DNA of 64,000 bases from Glacieibacterium frigidum (GTDB lineage Bacteria > Pseudomonadota > Alphaproteobacteria > Sphingomonadales > Sphingomonadaceae), in the NCBI RefSeq assembly GCF_007097155.1, contig NZ_VJWA01000001.1, positions 558,001-622,000 on the forward strand, read 5' to 3'. Under the pieces are notes generated by a model. It was not told the DNA's origin, ran no database searches, and was given only the letters and a program-made list of their open reading frames with translations. How positions within the stretch are numbered: the stretch's first letter is position 1; the number at the start of each line of letters is the position of its first letter. This document shows, piece after piece, positions 17,143-26,742 of this stretch. The translations under genes and the position numbers were made by a program.

Positions 17143-18665
17143 TTTCGTGTTTCCTCGATACTCAGTGCGCCGAGCGGGTGCTGTCCGCCCTGGTTGTCGG
17201 TCCAGCCGGTAACGCCCTTGCCGACCAGTGCCCAGCGTACCGGCACGAACAGCGGGATCATCGGCGTATCGGCGAGCATGGCGGCCTCGGCATGCGCCAG
17301 CGCTTCGCCGCGCGCCCCCTCGTCGGCCATGACGCGCGCGCCGTCGATCAACGCGTCGGCGCCCTTGTTGCAATAACTGCCCCCGCTGCCGGCGCAGGTG
17401 AAGGGGCGCAGGAAGAACAGCGGCTTCGGCGCTGGGGCACTGCGCTCGACCACCGCCAGGTCGTAGTCGCCGCGCGCGACGGCGGCGCGCTGGGCGGCGG
17501 GCGCGCGCTCGACCGCGGTCGCGACGATGCCCAGCATCTGCCAGTCGCGCAGCACCGCGTCGAAGATCTGCGCATGGTCACGCCCGGGCGGCAGACTGAC
17601 GCGCAGGCGCAGCGGATTGTCGGGACCATAGCCCGCCGCCGCGATCAGCTGCGCCGCCAGCGCGCGCCGCGCCGCCGCATCGAGCGCCGCCCAGTCGGGG
17701 ACAGCAGGCTCGCCTGCGCCGGCATCGGGCGGCACCAGCGAGACCAGCGGCACCAGCTGCGGCAGCGCGAACAGACCGCGCACCAGCGCGTCGCGGTCAA
17801 CCGCCATCGCCAGCGCGCGGCGGACGCGCGCATCGCTCATCGGGCCGGCCTTTAGGTTCACCTGATAGCCGTACAGGCCCCAGGTCGGCTCGATGCGCAG
17901 CGTGCCGCGCGGGGCCAGCACGCGCGCTTCGCCGAGCCCCGCGATCCCGTCGCCGGTGACGAGGTCGGTCTCGCCGCGGCCGAAGCGCGCGATCGCCGCC
18001 GCGGGGTCGGGTGCCGCAGTCAGCGCGAGACCGCCCAGGTTGACGTCGGCAGCGTCGAAATAGCGCGGGTTACGGCGCAGCTGCAGTGGCCGCGCGGCGC
18101 CGTCGGTAACCGTGAATGCGCCGATCGACGGCGGCCGCGACCCCGACCGCACGATCGCCGCCTGCGGCAGCGCGAGCAGCTGCAGCAGCCCTGCGTCGGG
18201 CGACGACAGGCGAATCTCCACGACATTGTCGAGCGGCGCGGACACACCCAGCATCGACATGGGCGCCCGCCCCCCGACCACCGAAGCGGCGTTGTCGATG
18301 CCCGTCAGCAGCGGCTTCAACGGGTTGCGGCTGCCCGGCGCCATGATCCGGCGGAACACCGCGACGACGTCGCCCGCCTTCAGCGCGCGCCCGTCGGACC
18401 AGGTGGCGGGGCGCAGACGGAAGATCAGGCTGCGCCCGCCGTCGACGACGCGCCAGCTTGCCGCCAGACCGGGCACGACCTGACCGGCACCGTCGAACTG
18501 GACGAGGCCGAGCTGCGTCGACTGGGTCAGCGCGACGCGCGGCGGTGAGGCGGGATCGTCGAAGGTGCCGACGACATCGGCGCGCAGCACCGCCGCGGGG
18601 GCTTCGGGCTCACCGACGCACGCTGCGAGGAGCAGCGCGGGACCCAGAATCGCGATGGCTCGCAT
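17139..18665 (-). CDS. Extracellular solute-binding lipoprotein (family 5, OppA-like)
   Basis: A 508-aa periplasmic binding protein anchored as a lipoprotein: the signal sequence MRAIAILGPALLLAAC ends in a lipobox with Cys16. The body has the family 5 pattern for peptides or oligosaccharides, such as ATWSDGRALKAGDVVAVFRR (residues ~95-115) and DARVRRALAMAVDRDALV. No permease or ATPase gene adjoins it, so it is an orphan component. It is translationally coupled to the following thiolase by ATGA. The ATG at 18665 is the only start that begins with the signal peptide. Confidence 0.85.
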   Translation of the reverse strand: MRAIAILGPALLLAACVGEPEAPAAVLRADVVGTFDDPASPPRVALTQSTQLGLVQFDGAGQVVPGLAASWRVVDGGRSLIFRLRPATWSDGRALKAGDVVAVFRRIMAPGSRNPLKPLLTGIDNAASVVGGRAPMSMLGVSAPLDNVVEIRLSSPDAGLLQLLALPQAAIVRSGSRPPSIGAFTVTDGAARPLQLRRNPRYFDAADVNLGGLALTAAPDPAAAIARFGRGETDLVTGDGIAGLGEARVLAPRGTLRIEPTWGLYGYQVNLKAGPMSDARVRRALAMAVDRDALVRGLFALPQLVPLVSLVPPDAGAGEPAVPDWAALDAAARRALAAQLIAAAGYGPDNPLRLRVSLPPGRDHAQIFDAVLRDWQMLGIVATAVERAPAAQRAAVARGDYDLAVVERSAPAPKPLFFLRPFTCAGSGGSYCNKGADALIDGARVMADEGARGEALAHAEAAMLADTPMIPLFVPVRWALVGKGVTGWTDNQGGQHPLGALSIEETRK

Positions 18666-18755
18666 GCGGCCTCTCGATAGCCGCGCCCGCGCATCTGCGC
18701 GACCGCAAAGTTTCGCTTTGTTGATCGGTAGCGGCCACTTGCCTAGACGGTGGCG

Positions 18756-19745
18756 ATGCAAACCGCTGCAAGCATCACCGACCTGATCGGCAACACTCCG
18801 CTCGTGCGCCTGAAGGGACCGTCGGAGGCTGCCGGCGCGACGATCCTCGGCAAGTGCGAATTCATGAACCCGGGCGGGTCGGTCAAGGACCGCGCCGCGC
18901 TCGCGATCATCGAGGATGCGGAGGCGCGCGGCGTGCTGCTGCCCGGCGGCACGATCGTCGAGGGGACGGCGGGCAACACCGGCATCGGACTGGCGATGGT
19001 CGGCAATGCGCGCGGCTACCGCACGATCATCGTGATGCCCGACACCCAGTCGATCGAGAAGCAGGACTCGCTGCGTGCGCTGGGCGCCGAGCTGGTGCTC
19101 GTGCCGGCCGCCAAATACTCGTCGCCGTGCCACTACGTCCACCAGTCGCGGCGCATCGCCGAGGAGACGCCGGGCGCGGTGTGGGCGAACCAGTTCGACA
19201 ACAGCGCCAACCGGCTCGCGCACATCAAGGGCACCGCGCCCGAGATCTGGGAACAGACCGGCGGGCAGATCGACGGCTTCACCTGCGCGGTCGGCACCGG
19301 CGGCACGCTGGCGGGCGTCGGCATGGGGCTGAAGGCCGCGAAGCCCGACATCTGCATCGCGCTGACCGACCCGATGGGCGCCGCACTCTACGACTGGTTC
19401 GCGCACGGCGAGCTGCGGTCGGAGGGCTCATCGGTGTCCGAGGGGATCGGGCAGAGCCGCATCACCGGCAACCTCGACGGCTTCGTCCCCGACATGCAGT
19501 TCCAGGTGCCCGACCTGGAAGCGCTGCCCTGGGTCCACCGCCTGATGGCGGAGGAGGGGCTGTGCCTCGGCCTGTCGTCGGGGATCAACGTCGCAGGCGC
19601 GGTCCGGCTGGGCCGGGCGCTTGGCCCAGACAGCGTCGTCGTGACCATCCTGTGCGACAGCGGGATGCGCTACATGTCGACGCTGTTCAATCCGGCGTGG
19701 TGCGCCGCCAAGGGCTTGCCCGCGCCCCCCTGGTTGCAGGGTTAG
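18756..19745 (+). CDS. cysK: Cysteine synthase (O-acetylserine sulfhydrylase)
   Basis: A 329-aa PLP enzyme that makes cysteine from O-acetylserine and sulfide. The PLP lysine is in NPGGSVKDRAAL near residue 42, the substrate loop is EGTAGNTGIGLA, and the phosphate-binding glycine loop is GTGGTLAGVG. The CDSGMRYMSTLF segment near the C-terminus is typical of the CysK/CBS group. The ATG at 18756 has GGTGG before it; a GTG two codons upstream is an alternative. It is divergent from the solute-binding lipoprotein, with 90 bp between them. Confidence 0.92.
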   Translation: MQTAASITDLIGNTPLVRLKGPSEAAGATILGKCEFMNPGGSVKDRAALAIIEDAEARGVLLPGGTIVEGTAGNTGIGLAMVGNARGYRTIIVMPDTQSIEKQDSLRALGAELVLVPAAKYSSPCHYVHQSRRIAEETPGAVWANQFDNSANRLAHIKGTAPEIWEQTGGQIDGFTCAVGTGGTLAGVGMGLKAAKPDICIALTDPMGAALYDWFAHGELRSEGSSVSEGIGQSRITGNLDGFVPDMQFQVPDLEALPWVHRLMAEEGLCLGLSSGINVAGAVRLGRALGPDSVVVTILCDSGMRYMSTLFNPAWCAAKGLPAPPWLQG

Positions 19746-19848
19746 TCCCCGGGGGTCGACATTTATCCCCTGCGTGACTATCCTGTCACACAGAAAGCCT
19801 GGTCGCACGCCATGGGGGTGTCGCGCGAACACGGGACGGCGAGGGTCT

Positions 19849-20079
19849 ATGCAACGCGTTCGCGCCGGTCTGACCGGACTGGCCGCTATTTTCCTGATGG
19901 TACTGATTGCCGCGGCTGGGATGAAACCCAACCGCTCGGCCGCGCCGGCCGGTACGCACGGCGAGACTTTGGCTGTGCTGGGCGTCGCGCCGGGGCCGGG
20001 CGATGCCGATCGCCGCGCCGTCGCCGAGACCAAGGCGCCGCCGCGCAAGCCGCCGGTAAAGCGACCCACAACCATTTGA
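19849..20079 (+). CDS. Small single-pass membrane protein before mraZ
   Basis: A 76-aa protein I do not recognise. A basic N-terminus precedes one hydrophobic helix (LTGLAAIFLMVLIAAAGM, residues ~8-25). The rest is a Pro/Lys/Arg-rich tail that ends in PPRKPPVKRP. The ATG at 19849 has GAGGG 5 nt upstream. The gap before it (19746-19848) contains an inverted repeat GTGAC-N6-GTCAC at 19774-19789, a possible operator. Its position 239 bp upstream of mraZ is suggestive of an envelope role but does not prove it. Confidence 0.5.
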   Translation: MQRVRAGLTGLAAIFLMVLIAAAGMKPNRSAAPAGTHGETLAVLGVAPGPGDADRRAVAETKAPPRKPPVKRPTTI

Positions 20080-20109
20080 CAACGTGCCGCGCACGCTTCG
20101 CGCACAGAG

Positions 20110-20118
20110 TTATCCACA
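20110..20118 (+). promoter_or_regulatory. Consensus DnaA box upstream of mraZ
   Basis: The nonamer TTATCCACA matches the strongest known DnaA-box consensus exactly. It lies 201 bp upstream of the mraZ start, in the non-coding region that drives the dcw cluster. The match is seen; regulation by DnaA is inferred. Confidence 0.5.
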
Positions 20119-20200
20119 TGCAGAGACAAGAGGAATGAAAGTAGAACGACCGCCTTGGTATGAAGTTTACCCACGGAAACAGCCGATTTAGAAGCTCTTT

Positions 20201-20234
20201 CCCAACAATTCCCATTGTTGCCCATCGCTGCCCA
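20201..20234 (-). promoter_or_regulatory. MraZ operator: four TGGG repeats
   Basis: Read on the minus strand, TGGG occurs four times with an exact 10-bp period (plus-strand CCCA at 20201, 20211, 20221 and 20231). MraZ is known to bind tandem TGGG-type repeats separated by ~5 nt in front of its own operon and to repress dcw transcription. The array lies 85 bp upstream of the mraZ start. Four in-phase copies on one helical face is a very convincing operator. Confidence 0.85.
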
Positions 20235-20244
20235 TGATAATCGC

Positions 20245-20253
20245 TTGTCCACA
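20245..20253 (+). promoter_or_regulatory. Second DnaA-box-like nonamer upstream of mraZ
   Basis: TTGTCCACA, a recognised high-affinity DnaA-box variant, lies 11 bp after the MraZ repeats and in the same orientation as the box at 20110. It is close enough to the mraZ start (66 bp upstream) to affect the promoter. Confidence 0.45.
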
Positions 20254-20318
20254 GATGGTGGCGAGCCCGATTCCCGATGTCGTTCGGAGAGGTCCCGCTA
20301 CTGGGGTGAGGGATTTCG

Positions 20319-20789
20319 GTGGAAGCGGGGGCTTATCTTGGTAATGCGCTGAACGCCGTCGACGCCAAGTCGCGCGTTTCCGTGCCGCCCACCTTCCGCG
20401 AACTCGCCCTGAAGCGCGCCGGCGACAGCCGTGAAATGATGGTCGGCAAGTCGAGCTTCTACGACTGCCTGATCGCCTTCGACCCCACCTATCTCAACAC
20501 CTTGCGCGCCGAGATCGAAGCGCAGTTCGGCCTCGTCGCATCGCGCGAGAAGGTCGCGGCGTCGCGCCGTGCCTTCGGCAGCGCCGTGCCGCTCAAGATC
20601 GACGAGGGCCACCGCCTGACGCTCACGATCGGGCTGAAGGAAGCGGGCGGCATCGACCGCCAGGCGTTCTTCGTCGGCGTCGACGCCTATTTCGAGATCT
20701 GGGATCCGGCGCGCTACCTCGCCGATCCCGACGCCGATCCGCTGACCGCCGCCGACCTGCGGCGCGCCTTGGCGAGGGCGGCGGCATGA
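20319..20789 (+). CDS. mraZ: Transcriptional regulator MraZ
   Basis: A 156-aa AbrB/SpoVT-like DNA-binding protein that represses the division and cell wall cluster it heads. Two MraZ repeats are seen; the first reads [19 protein letters not shown] near residue 6, with the conserved DxxxRxxxP core. The GTG start at 20319 has GAGGG 7 nt upstream. Its operator (four TGGG repeats) is 85 bp before the start. The stop overlaps rsmH by 4 nt. Confidence 0.95.
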   Translation: MEAGAYLGNALNAVDAKSRVSVPPTFRELALKRAGDSREMMVGKSSFYDCLIAFDPTYLNTLRAEIEAQFGLVASREKVAASRRAFGSAVPLKIDEGHRLTLTIGLKEAGGIDRQAFFVGVDAYFEIWDPARYLADPDADPLTAADLRRALARAAA

Positions 20790-21709
20790 GCCACGTTCCC
20801 GTCCTCCTCGACGAAGTGCTCGCCGCGCTCGCGCTGGCGGAAGGGCAGACCTACGTCGACGGCACCTTCGGTGCGGGCGGCTACACGCGCGCCGCGCTGG
20901 CGACCGGCATCGGCCATGCTTACGGCTTCGACCGCGACCCCAATGCCATCCGCGATGCCTTTGCCGACGACCGCCTGACGCTGATCGAGGCGCGTTTTGC
21001 CGTGATGGACCGCGAGCTCGCCGACCGGGGCGTGACCGCGGTCGATGCCATCGCGCTCGACATCGGCGTGTCGTCGATGCAGCTCGACCAGCCCGAGCGC
21101 GGCTTTTCGTTCATGACCGACGGTCCGCTCGACATGCGCATGGGCGGCGACGGGCCGACCGCGGCCGACTTCATCAATTCGGCCGACGAGGCCGAGATTG
21201 CCGACGTGCTGTTCAACCTGGGCGACGAGCCCAAGGCGCGGCGCATCGCGCGCGCCATCGTCGCCGACCGGCCGCTGACGCGCACCGCCGAGCTGGCGCG
21301 CCTCGTGCGCAGCGTGTGCGGGCCCCAGCCGGGCGGCAAGGACCCCAGCACGCGGACCTTCCAGGCGCTGCGCATCCACGTCAACGACGAGCTAGGCGAG
21401 CTCGACGCGGGGCTCGCTGCGGCCGAGCGCCTGCTGCGCCCCGGCGGGCGGCTCGCGGTGGTCAGCTTCCACAGCCTCGAGGACCGCGCGGTGAAGAACT
21501 TCCTGCGCGAACGCTCGGGCAGCGAACCCGCCGGATCGCGCCACCTGCCGCCCGCGCAGGCCGCCCGTGCCCCCAGCTTCGCGCGGCCCGCCAAGCCGGT
21601 GCGCGCTTCCGACGCCGAAACCCGCCGCAACCCCCGCGCGCGCTCCGCCACGCTGCGCGCCGCCGTCCGCACGTCCGCCCCCGCCTGGTCCCTGGAGTAC
21701 GCCGCATGA
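20786..21709 (+). CDS. rsmH: 16S rRNA (cytosine-1402-N4)-methyltransferase
   Basis: A 307-aa SAM-dependent methyltransferase that modifies C1402 in the ribosomal P site. The N-terminus [13 protein letters not shown], the SAM loop [12 protein letters not shown] near residue 30 and the later [12 protein letters not shown] motif are characteristic of RsmH (MraW). The C-terminal ~50 residues are Ala/Pro/Arg-rich. It is coupled on both sides by ATGA overlaps in the dcw operon. Confidence 0.96.
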   Translation: MSHVPVLLDEVLAALALAEGQTYVDGTFGAGGYTRAALATGIGHAYGFDRDPNAIRDAFADDRLTLIEARFAVMDRELADRGVTAVDAIALDIGVSSMQLDQPERGFSFMTDGPLDMRMGGDGPTAADFINSADEAEIADVLFNLGDEPKARRIARAIVADRPLTRTAELARLVRSVCGPQPGGKDPSTRTFQALRIHVNDELGELDAGLAAAERLLRPGGRLAVVSFHSLEDRAVKNFLRERSGSEPAGSRHLPPAQAARAPSFARPAKPVRASDAETRRNPRARSATLRAAVRTSAPAWSLEYAA

Positions 21710-22209
21710 TCATCAATTTCGGATCGATGGCCTCGGGCGTCGTCGCACTGGCGATGGCGCTCGGCTGCTACACCGTGTCCTTGAAGGTCTCGGGCGAGCG
21801 CAAGGCGGTCGACGACCTGCGCGCCGCGATCGCGCGCGACCAGCGCGGCATCCGCGTGCTGCAGGCCGAGCTCGCGACGCGCGCACGCACGCCCGAACTG
21901 CAGCGCTGGAACGACGAGGTGCTGGCGCTCGCCGCGCCGACCGCCGGCCAGTTCGTGCGCGATCCCGTCCAGCTGGCGAGCTTCGCCGCGCCCACCGCCC
22001 CCGTCGCCGCCGCGGCGCCCAAGCCCGATGTCAGCTACGCGCTCGCCCGCGTCCCGACGGCGCCCGCGTCGCCGGTGGTCAAGGCCGCCTATGCGCCGAA
22101 GCCCGCCGCGGCGCCCGCCCCGCGGGTCGCGCCTGCGGTCACGGCGAACCTCGACCTCGACGACAGCGTCGTCACGACCGCGTCGCTCGACCGCGTCGCC
22201 TTCCGTTGA
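21706..22209 (+). CDS. ftsL: Cell division protein FtsL-like
   Basis: A 167-aa bitopic protein between rsmH and ftsI, exactly where ftsL belongs. A transmembrane segment ([20 protein letters not shown], residues ~7-26) is followed by a short coiled-coil-like stretch (residues ~30-65, with heptad leucines and alanines) and a long Ala/Pro-rich tail. FtsL forms the FtsQLB subcomplex that activates FtsWI. Sequence conservation in FtsL is poor, so the call rests mostly on topology and position. Overlaps of 4 nt exist on both sides. Confidence 0.8.
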   Translation: MIINFGSMASGVVALAMALGCYTVSLKVSGERKAVDDLRAAIARDQRGIRVLQAELATRARTPELQRWNDEVLALAAPTAGQFVRDPVQLASFAAPTAPVAAAAPKPDVSYALARVPTAPASPVVKAAYAPKPAAAPAPRVAPAVTANLDLDDSVVTTASLDRVAFR

Positions 22210-23972
22210 CGGGTGCCGCCGCCTCGCTGGGCCAGCGCGCCGTGCCGCCGCGCGCCGCGCCGCTCGCACTCGCGGGTCGGCGTCAGGCGGCGTTCGCGCG
22301 CGCGCGCTATCGGCTGGTCATCGGCGGCATGGTGTTTACCGCGCTGACTGCGGCGCTGGCGTTGCGCCTCGGCGATCTCGCGCTGCTTCACGAGCCGCCT
22401 GCGACGGGCAGCGCGTCGGCGCTGTCGCCGAAGCGTGGCGACATCCTCGACCGCAACGGCGTCGTGCTGGCGCGCAGCTTCGAGGCGTTCGGCGTGTCGG
22501 TCTTCCCGCAGCAGCTGGTGTCGGAGCCCGACCGGCTGGCGCATCAGCTTGCCGCGATCCTGCCCGAGCGCAGCGAGGAGCGGCTCAAGTCCGAACTCCT
22601 CCACCACGCCACCTACCGCGTCCTGTCGCGCCGCGTGCTGCCGGCGCAGGCGCAGGCGATCAACAACCTCGGCGAGCCGGCGATCGTGCTGGAGCGCGAG
22701 CCCGACCGGCTTTACCCCAACCTGTCGCTCGGCGCGCACGTGATCGGCTATACCGAAGCGGGCAAAAGACGCGCATTCGGCCGTTCGGGGCTGGAGAAAG
22801 TCTTCGACGAGAAACTGTCGGGCGAGGCGACCCGCGGCACGCCGCTGGTGCTGGCGATGGACAGCCGCGTCCAGCAGGCGCTCGCCGCCGAGTTGCGCGC
22901 CTCGATGGTCAAGCACCACGCGGTCGGCGCCGCGGGCGTCGTTCTCGATGTCCAGACGGGCGAAGTCATCGCGATGGTGTCGCTGCCCGACTTCAATCCC
23001 AACGCGCCGGGCATGGACTATGTCACGCCTGCGGACGGATCGCCCGACAACCGCTTCAACCGCACGACGCAGGGCATGTACGAGCTCGGCTCGACCTTCA
23101 AGGCGCTGACCGTCGCGATGGCGATGGACGAGGGCATCATCAAGTCGATGAGCCAGACCTTCGATGCCACCGCGCCGATCCGCATCGGCAAATTCACGAT
23201 CGACGACGACAAGAGCCATCGCCTGCGCAAGTACGTCAACACGCCCGAGATCATGGTGTTCTCGTCGAACATCGGCACCGCGCGCCTCGCCTCGGCGCTG
23301 GGCGGCGAGCGCCAGCGCGACTATCTCAAGCGGCTGGGCTTCTTCGATCCGGTGCGCGTCGAACTCGGCGAGCACAGCCGCCCCTTGTACCCGGCGATCA
23401 GCAACTGGGGCGAGAGCGCGACGATGACGGTCGGCTTCGGCCACGGCTTCGCGGTGTCGCCGCTGCACCTCGCGATCGCCTATGGTGCGGTCGTCAACGG
23501 CGGCATCCTGCGCCCCGCGACAATGCTCAAGGTCGCCCCCGGCAAGGCCGTTCCCGGCACGCGTATCTTCACCGCCGAAACCTCGGCGAAGATGAACGCG
23601 CTGCTGCGTCTCGTCGTGACCAGCGGCACGGGGCGCAAGGCGAACACGCCGGGCTACCGTGTCGGTGGGAAGACCGGAACTTCGGAAAAGGTTGTCAACG
23701 GGCGCTACGTCAAGAACGCGCGCGTTGCGAGCTTCGCCGGCGCCTTCCCGATGGACAAGCCGCGCTATGTCGTGGTCGCGATGGTCGACGAGCCGAAGGG
23801 CATTCCCGAGACCTACGGCTTTGCGACTGCCGGCTGGGTCGCCGCGCCGATCATGGGCAACGTCGTCGCGCGCATCGCGCCGGTGCTGGGCGTCGCCCCC
23901 GATGTGACGCACGACGTCGACATGCGGGGTATCCTGGGCCTCGTCGAGACTGCCGGGGCCGAGCACGAATGA
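22206..23972 (+). CDS. ftsI: Peptidoglycan transpeptidase FtsI (PBP3)
   Basis: A 588-aa class B penicillin-binding protein that crosslinks septal peptidoglycan. A transmembrane helix lies around residues 36-54, the pedestal domain begins with SPKRGDILDRNGVVLA, and the transpeptidase motifs are STFK (Ser296), SSN (353-355) and KTG (489-491). The TTG at 22206 is the start that forms a TTGA overlap with ftsL, like every other junction in the cluster. The partner glycosyltransferase ftsW is downstream. Confidence 0.94.
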   Translation: MTGAAASLGQRAVPPRAAPLALAGRRQAAFARARYRLVIGGMVFTALTAALALRLGDLALLHEPPATGSASALSPKRGDILDRNGVVLARSFEAFGVSVFPQQLVSEPDRLAHQLAAILPERSEERLKSELLHHATYRVLSRRVLPAQAQAINNLGEPAIVLEREPDRLYPNLSLGAHVIGYTEAGKRRAFGRSGLEKVFDEKLSGEATRGTPLVLAMDSRVQQALAAELRASMVKHHAVGAAGVVLDVQTGEVIAMVSLPDFNPNAPGMDYVTPADGSPDNRFNRTTQGMYELGSTFKALTVAMAMDEGIIKSMSQTFDATAPIRIGKFTIDDDKSHRLRKYVNTPEIMVFSSNIGTARLASALGGERQRDYLKRLGFFDPVRVELGEHSRPLYPAISNWGESATMTVGFGHGFAVSPLHLAIAYGAVVNGGILRPATMLKVAPGKAVPGTRIFTAETSAKMNALLRLVVTSGTGRKANTPGYRVGGKTGTSEKVVNGRYVKNARVASFAGAFPMDKPRYVVVAMVDEPKGIPETYGFATAGWVAAPIMGNVVARIAPVLGVAPDVTHDVDMRGILGLVETAGAEHE

Positions 23973-25384
23973 CCCTCGACGACCTGGTCGGCGGCGGCAG
24001 CGCCGTCGTGACGGGGTTTGCGCTCGACCATCGCAAGGTCGCGCCGGGAACGATCTTCGGCGCCTTCGCCGGCGCCCGCGTCAACGGTGAGGATTTCATC
24101 CCCGCAGCCGTCGCCAATGGCGCCGTTGCGGTCGTGGCGCGGCCCGAGGCGCCGGTCGAGGGTGCGCTGCACATCGCCGATGCCGAACCGCGGCGCCGCT
24201 TCGCGGGCCTCGCGGCGCGCTTCTTCGGGCCATTTCCGCGAGTCACGGTCGCGGTCACGGGCACCAACGGCAAGACCTCGACTGCGGAGCTGACGCGCCA
24301 GCTGTGGCGGCTCGCAGGCCACGCGGCGGCCAGCATCGGGACGCTGGGCGTCACCACCGCGCACGACCAGGTGTCGACCGGGCTGACCACCCCCGATGTC
24401 GTCACCTTCCTGGCGAACATGGGCGGGCTGGCGCGCGAGGGCATTACTCACGCCAGCTTCGAGGCATCGAGCCACGGCCTGTCGCAGTATCGCACAGAGG
24501 GGCTGCCCGTCGCGGCGGCAGCCTTCACCAACCTGAGCCGCGATCACCTCGACTATCATGAGACGATGGCGGCCTATTTCGACGCCAAGCTGCGGCTGTT
24601 CACTGAGGTCGTCGATGGCGACGGAGCAGTGGTGGTGTGGGCTGACGACGGCGACCACAGCGCGCGTGTTATCGAAGTGGCGCGGGCGCGCGGTCTGCGC
24701 GTGCTGACCGTCGGCGCGGGCGGCGAGACGCTGCGCCTCGTGACGCGCACCCCGACGCAGCTTGGACAGACCTTGGTCATCGAAGCCGAAGGGCGGACAC
24801 ACAAGGTCGAGCTGCCGCTAATCGGCGCGTACCAGGCGGCAAACGCGCTCGTCGCGGCAGGGCTCGTCATCGCGACCGGTGGCGACACCGCCGCGACGCT
24901 CGCGCATCTCGCGCGGCTGCTCCCCGTGCGCGGGCGGCTCGAGCGCGCGGTCATCACGTCTGCCAACGTGCCCGTCTATGTCGACTATGCCCACACCCCC
25001 GACGGTCTTGTCGCGGCGCTCGCGGCGCTCCGGCCGCACGCGACGGGCCGCCTGATCGCGGTGATCGGCGCAGGCGGCGACCGCGACGTCGGCAAGCGCG
25101 CCGAGATGGGCGCGATCGCGCAGGCGCAGGCCGACCTGGTCATCGTCACCGACGACAACCCGCGCTCCGAGGATCCGGCCGCGATCCGCGCCGCCATCCT
25201 GACCGGTGCGCCGGACGCGACCGAGATCGGCGACCGCCGCTCGGCCATTGCCGCGGCGATCGCGCAGGCGCAGGCCGGCGACATCGTGCTGATCGCCGGC
25301 AAGGGGCACGAGCAGGGCCAGATCGTCGGCGACCGCGTTTTGCCCTTCGACGATGTTCAGGTCGCGCGGAGCTGCGCGGCATGA
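23969..25384 (+). CDS. murE: UDP-MurNAc-L-Ala-D-Glu:meso-DAP ligase
   Basis: A 471-aa Mur ligase adding the third residue to the UDP-muropeptide. The ATP loop is [12 protein letters not shown] near residue 94, the carbamylated-lysine region follows FDAKLRLF, and the C-terminal DDNPRSEDP carries the DNPR motif specific for meso-diaminopimelate rather than lysine. The peptidoglycan is therefore DAP-type. Its ATG overlaps the ftsI stop by 4 nt and its stop overlaps murF. Confidence 0.95.
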   Translation: MTLDDLVGGGSAVVTGFALDHRKVAPGTIFGAFAGARVNGEDFIPAAVANGAVAVVARPEAPVEGALHIADAEPRRRFAGLAARFFGPFPRVTVAVTGTNGKTSTAELTRQLWRLAGHAAASIGTLGVTTAHDQVSTGLTTPDVVTFLANMGGLAREGITHASFEASSHGLSQYRTEGLPVAAAAFTNLSRDHLDYHETMAAYFDAKLRLFTEVVDGDGAVVVWADDGDHSARVIEVARARGLRVLTVGAGGETLRLVTRTPTQLGQTLVIEAEGRTHKVELPLIGAYQAANALVAAGLVIATGGDTAATLAHLARLLPVRGRLERAVITSANVPVYVDYAHTPDGLVAALAALRPHATGRLIAVIGAGGDRDVGKRAEMGAIAQAQADLVIVTDDNPRSEDPAAIRAAILTGAPDATEIGDRRSAIAAAIAQAQAGDIVLIAGKGHEQGQIVGDRVLPFDDVQVARSCAA

Positions 25385-26742
25385 GGGCGCTGTGGACCTC
25401 CGACGAAATCGCCGCCGCGACCGGCGGCGTCGCGAGTGCGCCGTTCGACGTCGATGCGGTCAGTTTCGACAGCCGCGAAGTCATCGGCGGCGAACTGTTC
25501 GTTGCGCTTACCGGCGAGGCCGACGACGGCCACCGCTTCGTGCCACAGGCGCTGCAGCGCGGCGCGAGGGGCTTGCTGGTCAGCCAGCCGGCCGACGCAC
25601 CGCACGTGCTGGTGCCCGACACGACTGCGGCGCTGAACGCTCTCGGGGCAGCCGCCCGTGCGCGCACCGATGCGACGATCGTCGGCGTAACTGGCAGCGT
25701 CGGCAAGACCGGCGTCAAGGAGGCGCTGCGCCTGTCGCTCGAACGCTTCGCGCCGGGCCGCGTCCATGCCTCGGTCAAGAGCTACAACAATCATACCGGG
25801 GTGCCGCTCAGCCTGTCGCGCATGCCCGCCGACACCCGCTTCGGCGTGTTCGAGATGGGCATGAACCACGCCGGCGAGCTGAGCGGGCTGACCGCGCTGG
25901 TCCGCCCGCACGTCGCGCTGGTGACCTGGATCGCCAGCGCCCATGCCGAATTCTTCAAGGACGAGGCCGCGATCGCCGACGCCAAGGGCGAGATCTTCGA
26001 GGGGCTCCAGCCCGGCGGCACCGCGATCATCCCCTACGACAGCGAGCACCGCGACCGCCTGCGCGGCCACGCCGCAAACGCCGCGACGATCATCACCTTC
26101 GGCGTCGGTGGCGGCGACGTGCGCGCGCTCGACTATGCGCTGCTACCCGACTGCACGACGGTGACGGCCGACGTGATGGGCGAGCGGCTGGTGTTCAAGA
26201 TCGGCATGGCGGGCCGCCACTGGCTGGGGAATGCGCTCGGCGTGCTCGCGGGCGTCAAGGCGTGCGGCGGCGACCTCGCGCTGGCGGGATTGGCGCTCGC
26301 CGAACTCAATGGCCTGCCGGGGCGCGGGCAGCGCTTCCGCACCGCCGGCCGCGCGGTGGTGATCGACGAAAGCTACAACGCCAACCCCGCGTCGATGGCT
26401 GCGGCACTCGGCGTGCTGGGCGGCGTGACGCCCGAGCGGCAGGGGCGGCGTCTGGCGCTGCTCGGCGAGATGCGCGAACTGGGCGACAAGTCGGCGGACT
26501 TCCACGCGGGCCTCGCCGATGCCGTGGTCGCCGCGGGCGTGACGCGCGTCGTGCTGGTCGGACGTGCGATGGCGCCGCTGGCGGACGCGCTGAAGCGCCG
26601 GATCGGCGTGCGCCATCTCGACAATGCGGGCGAGGTCGGCGATGCGCTCGATCTCGCTGCCGACGACGTGCTGCTGGTCAAGGGCTCCAACGGGGTCGGG
26701 CTGGGGGCGGTCGTCGCCGCCCTCCGCGAGGACGCCGCATGA
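25381..26742 (+). CDS. murF: UDP-MurNAc-tripeptide:D-Ala-D-Ala ligase
   Basis: A 453-aa Mur ligase that joins D-Ala-D-Ala to the UDP-MurNAc-tripeptide in the cytoplasm. The N-terminal uridine-binding region reads [18 protein letters not shown], the P-loop is [14 protein letters not shown] near residue 104, and the central domain has [14 protein letters not shown]. The C-terminal domain shows [11 protein letters not shown]. The start and stop are both 4-nt overlapped, with murE and mraY. Confidence 0.96.
   Translation: MRALWTSDEIAAATGGVASAPFDVDAVSFDSREVIGGELFVALTGEADDGHRFVPQALQRGARGLLVSQPADAPHVLVPDTTAALNALGAAARARTDATIVGVTGSVGKTGVKEALRLSLERFAPGRVHASVKSYNNHTGVPLSLSRMPADTRFGVFEMGMNHAGELSGLTALVRPHVALVTWIASAHAEFFKDEAAIADAKGEIFEGLQPGGTAIIPYDSEHRDRLRGHAANAATIITFGVGGGDVRALDYALLPDCTTVTADVMGERLVFKIGMAGRHWLGNALGVLAGVKACGGDLALAGLALAELNGLPGRGQRFRTAGRAVVIDESYNANPASMAAALGVLGGVTPERQGRRLALLGEMRELGDKSADFHAGLADAVVAAGVTRVVLVGRAMAPLADALKRRIGVRHLDNAGEVGDALDLAADDVLLVKGSNGVGLGAVVAALREDAA

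Noticed and set aside
20080-20318. Possible replication origin because of DnaA boxes
   Set aside because: Only two consensus boxes, no AT-rich unwinding region, and no dnaA, hemE or parAB nearby. A regulatory role on mraZ fits better.
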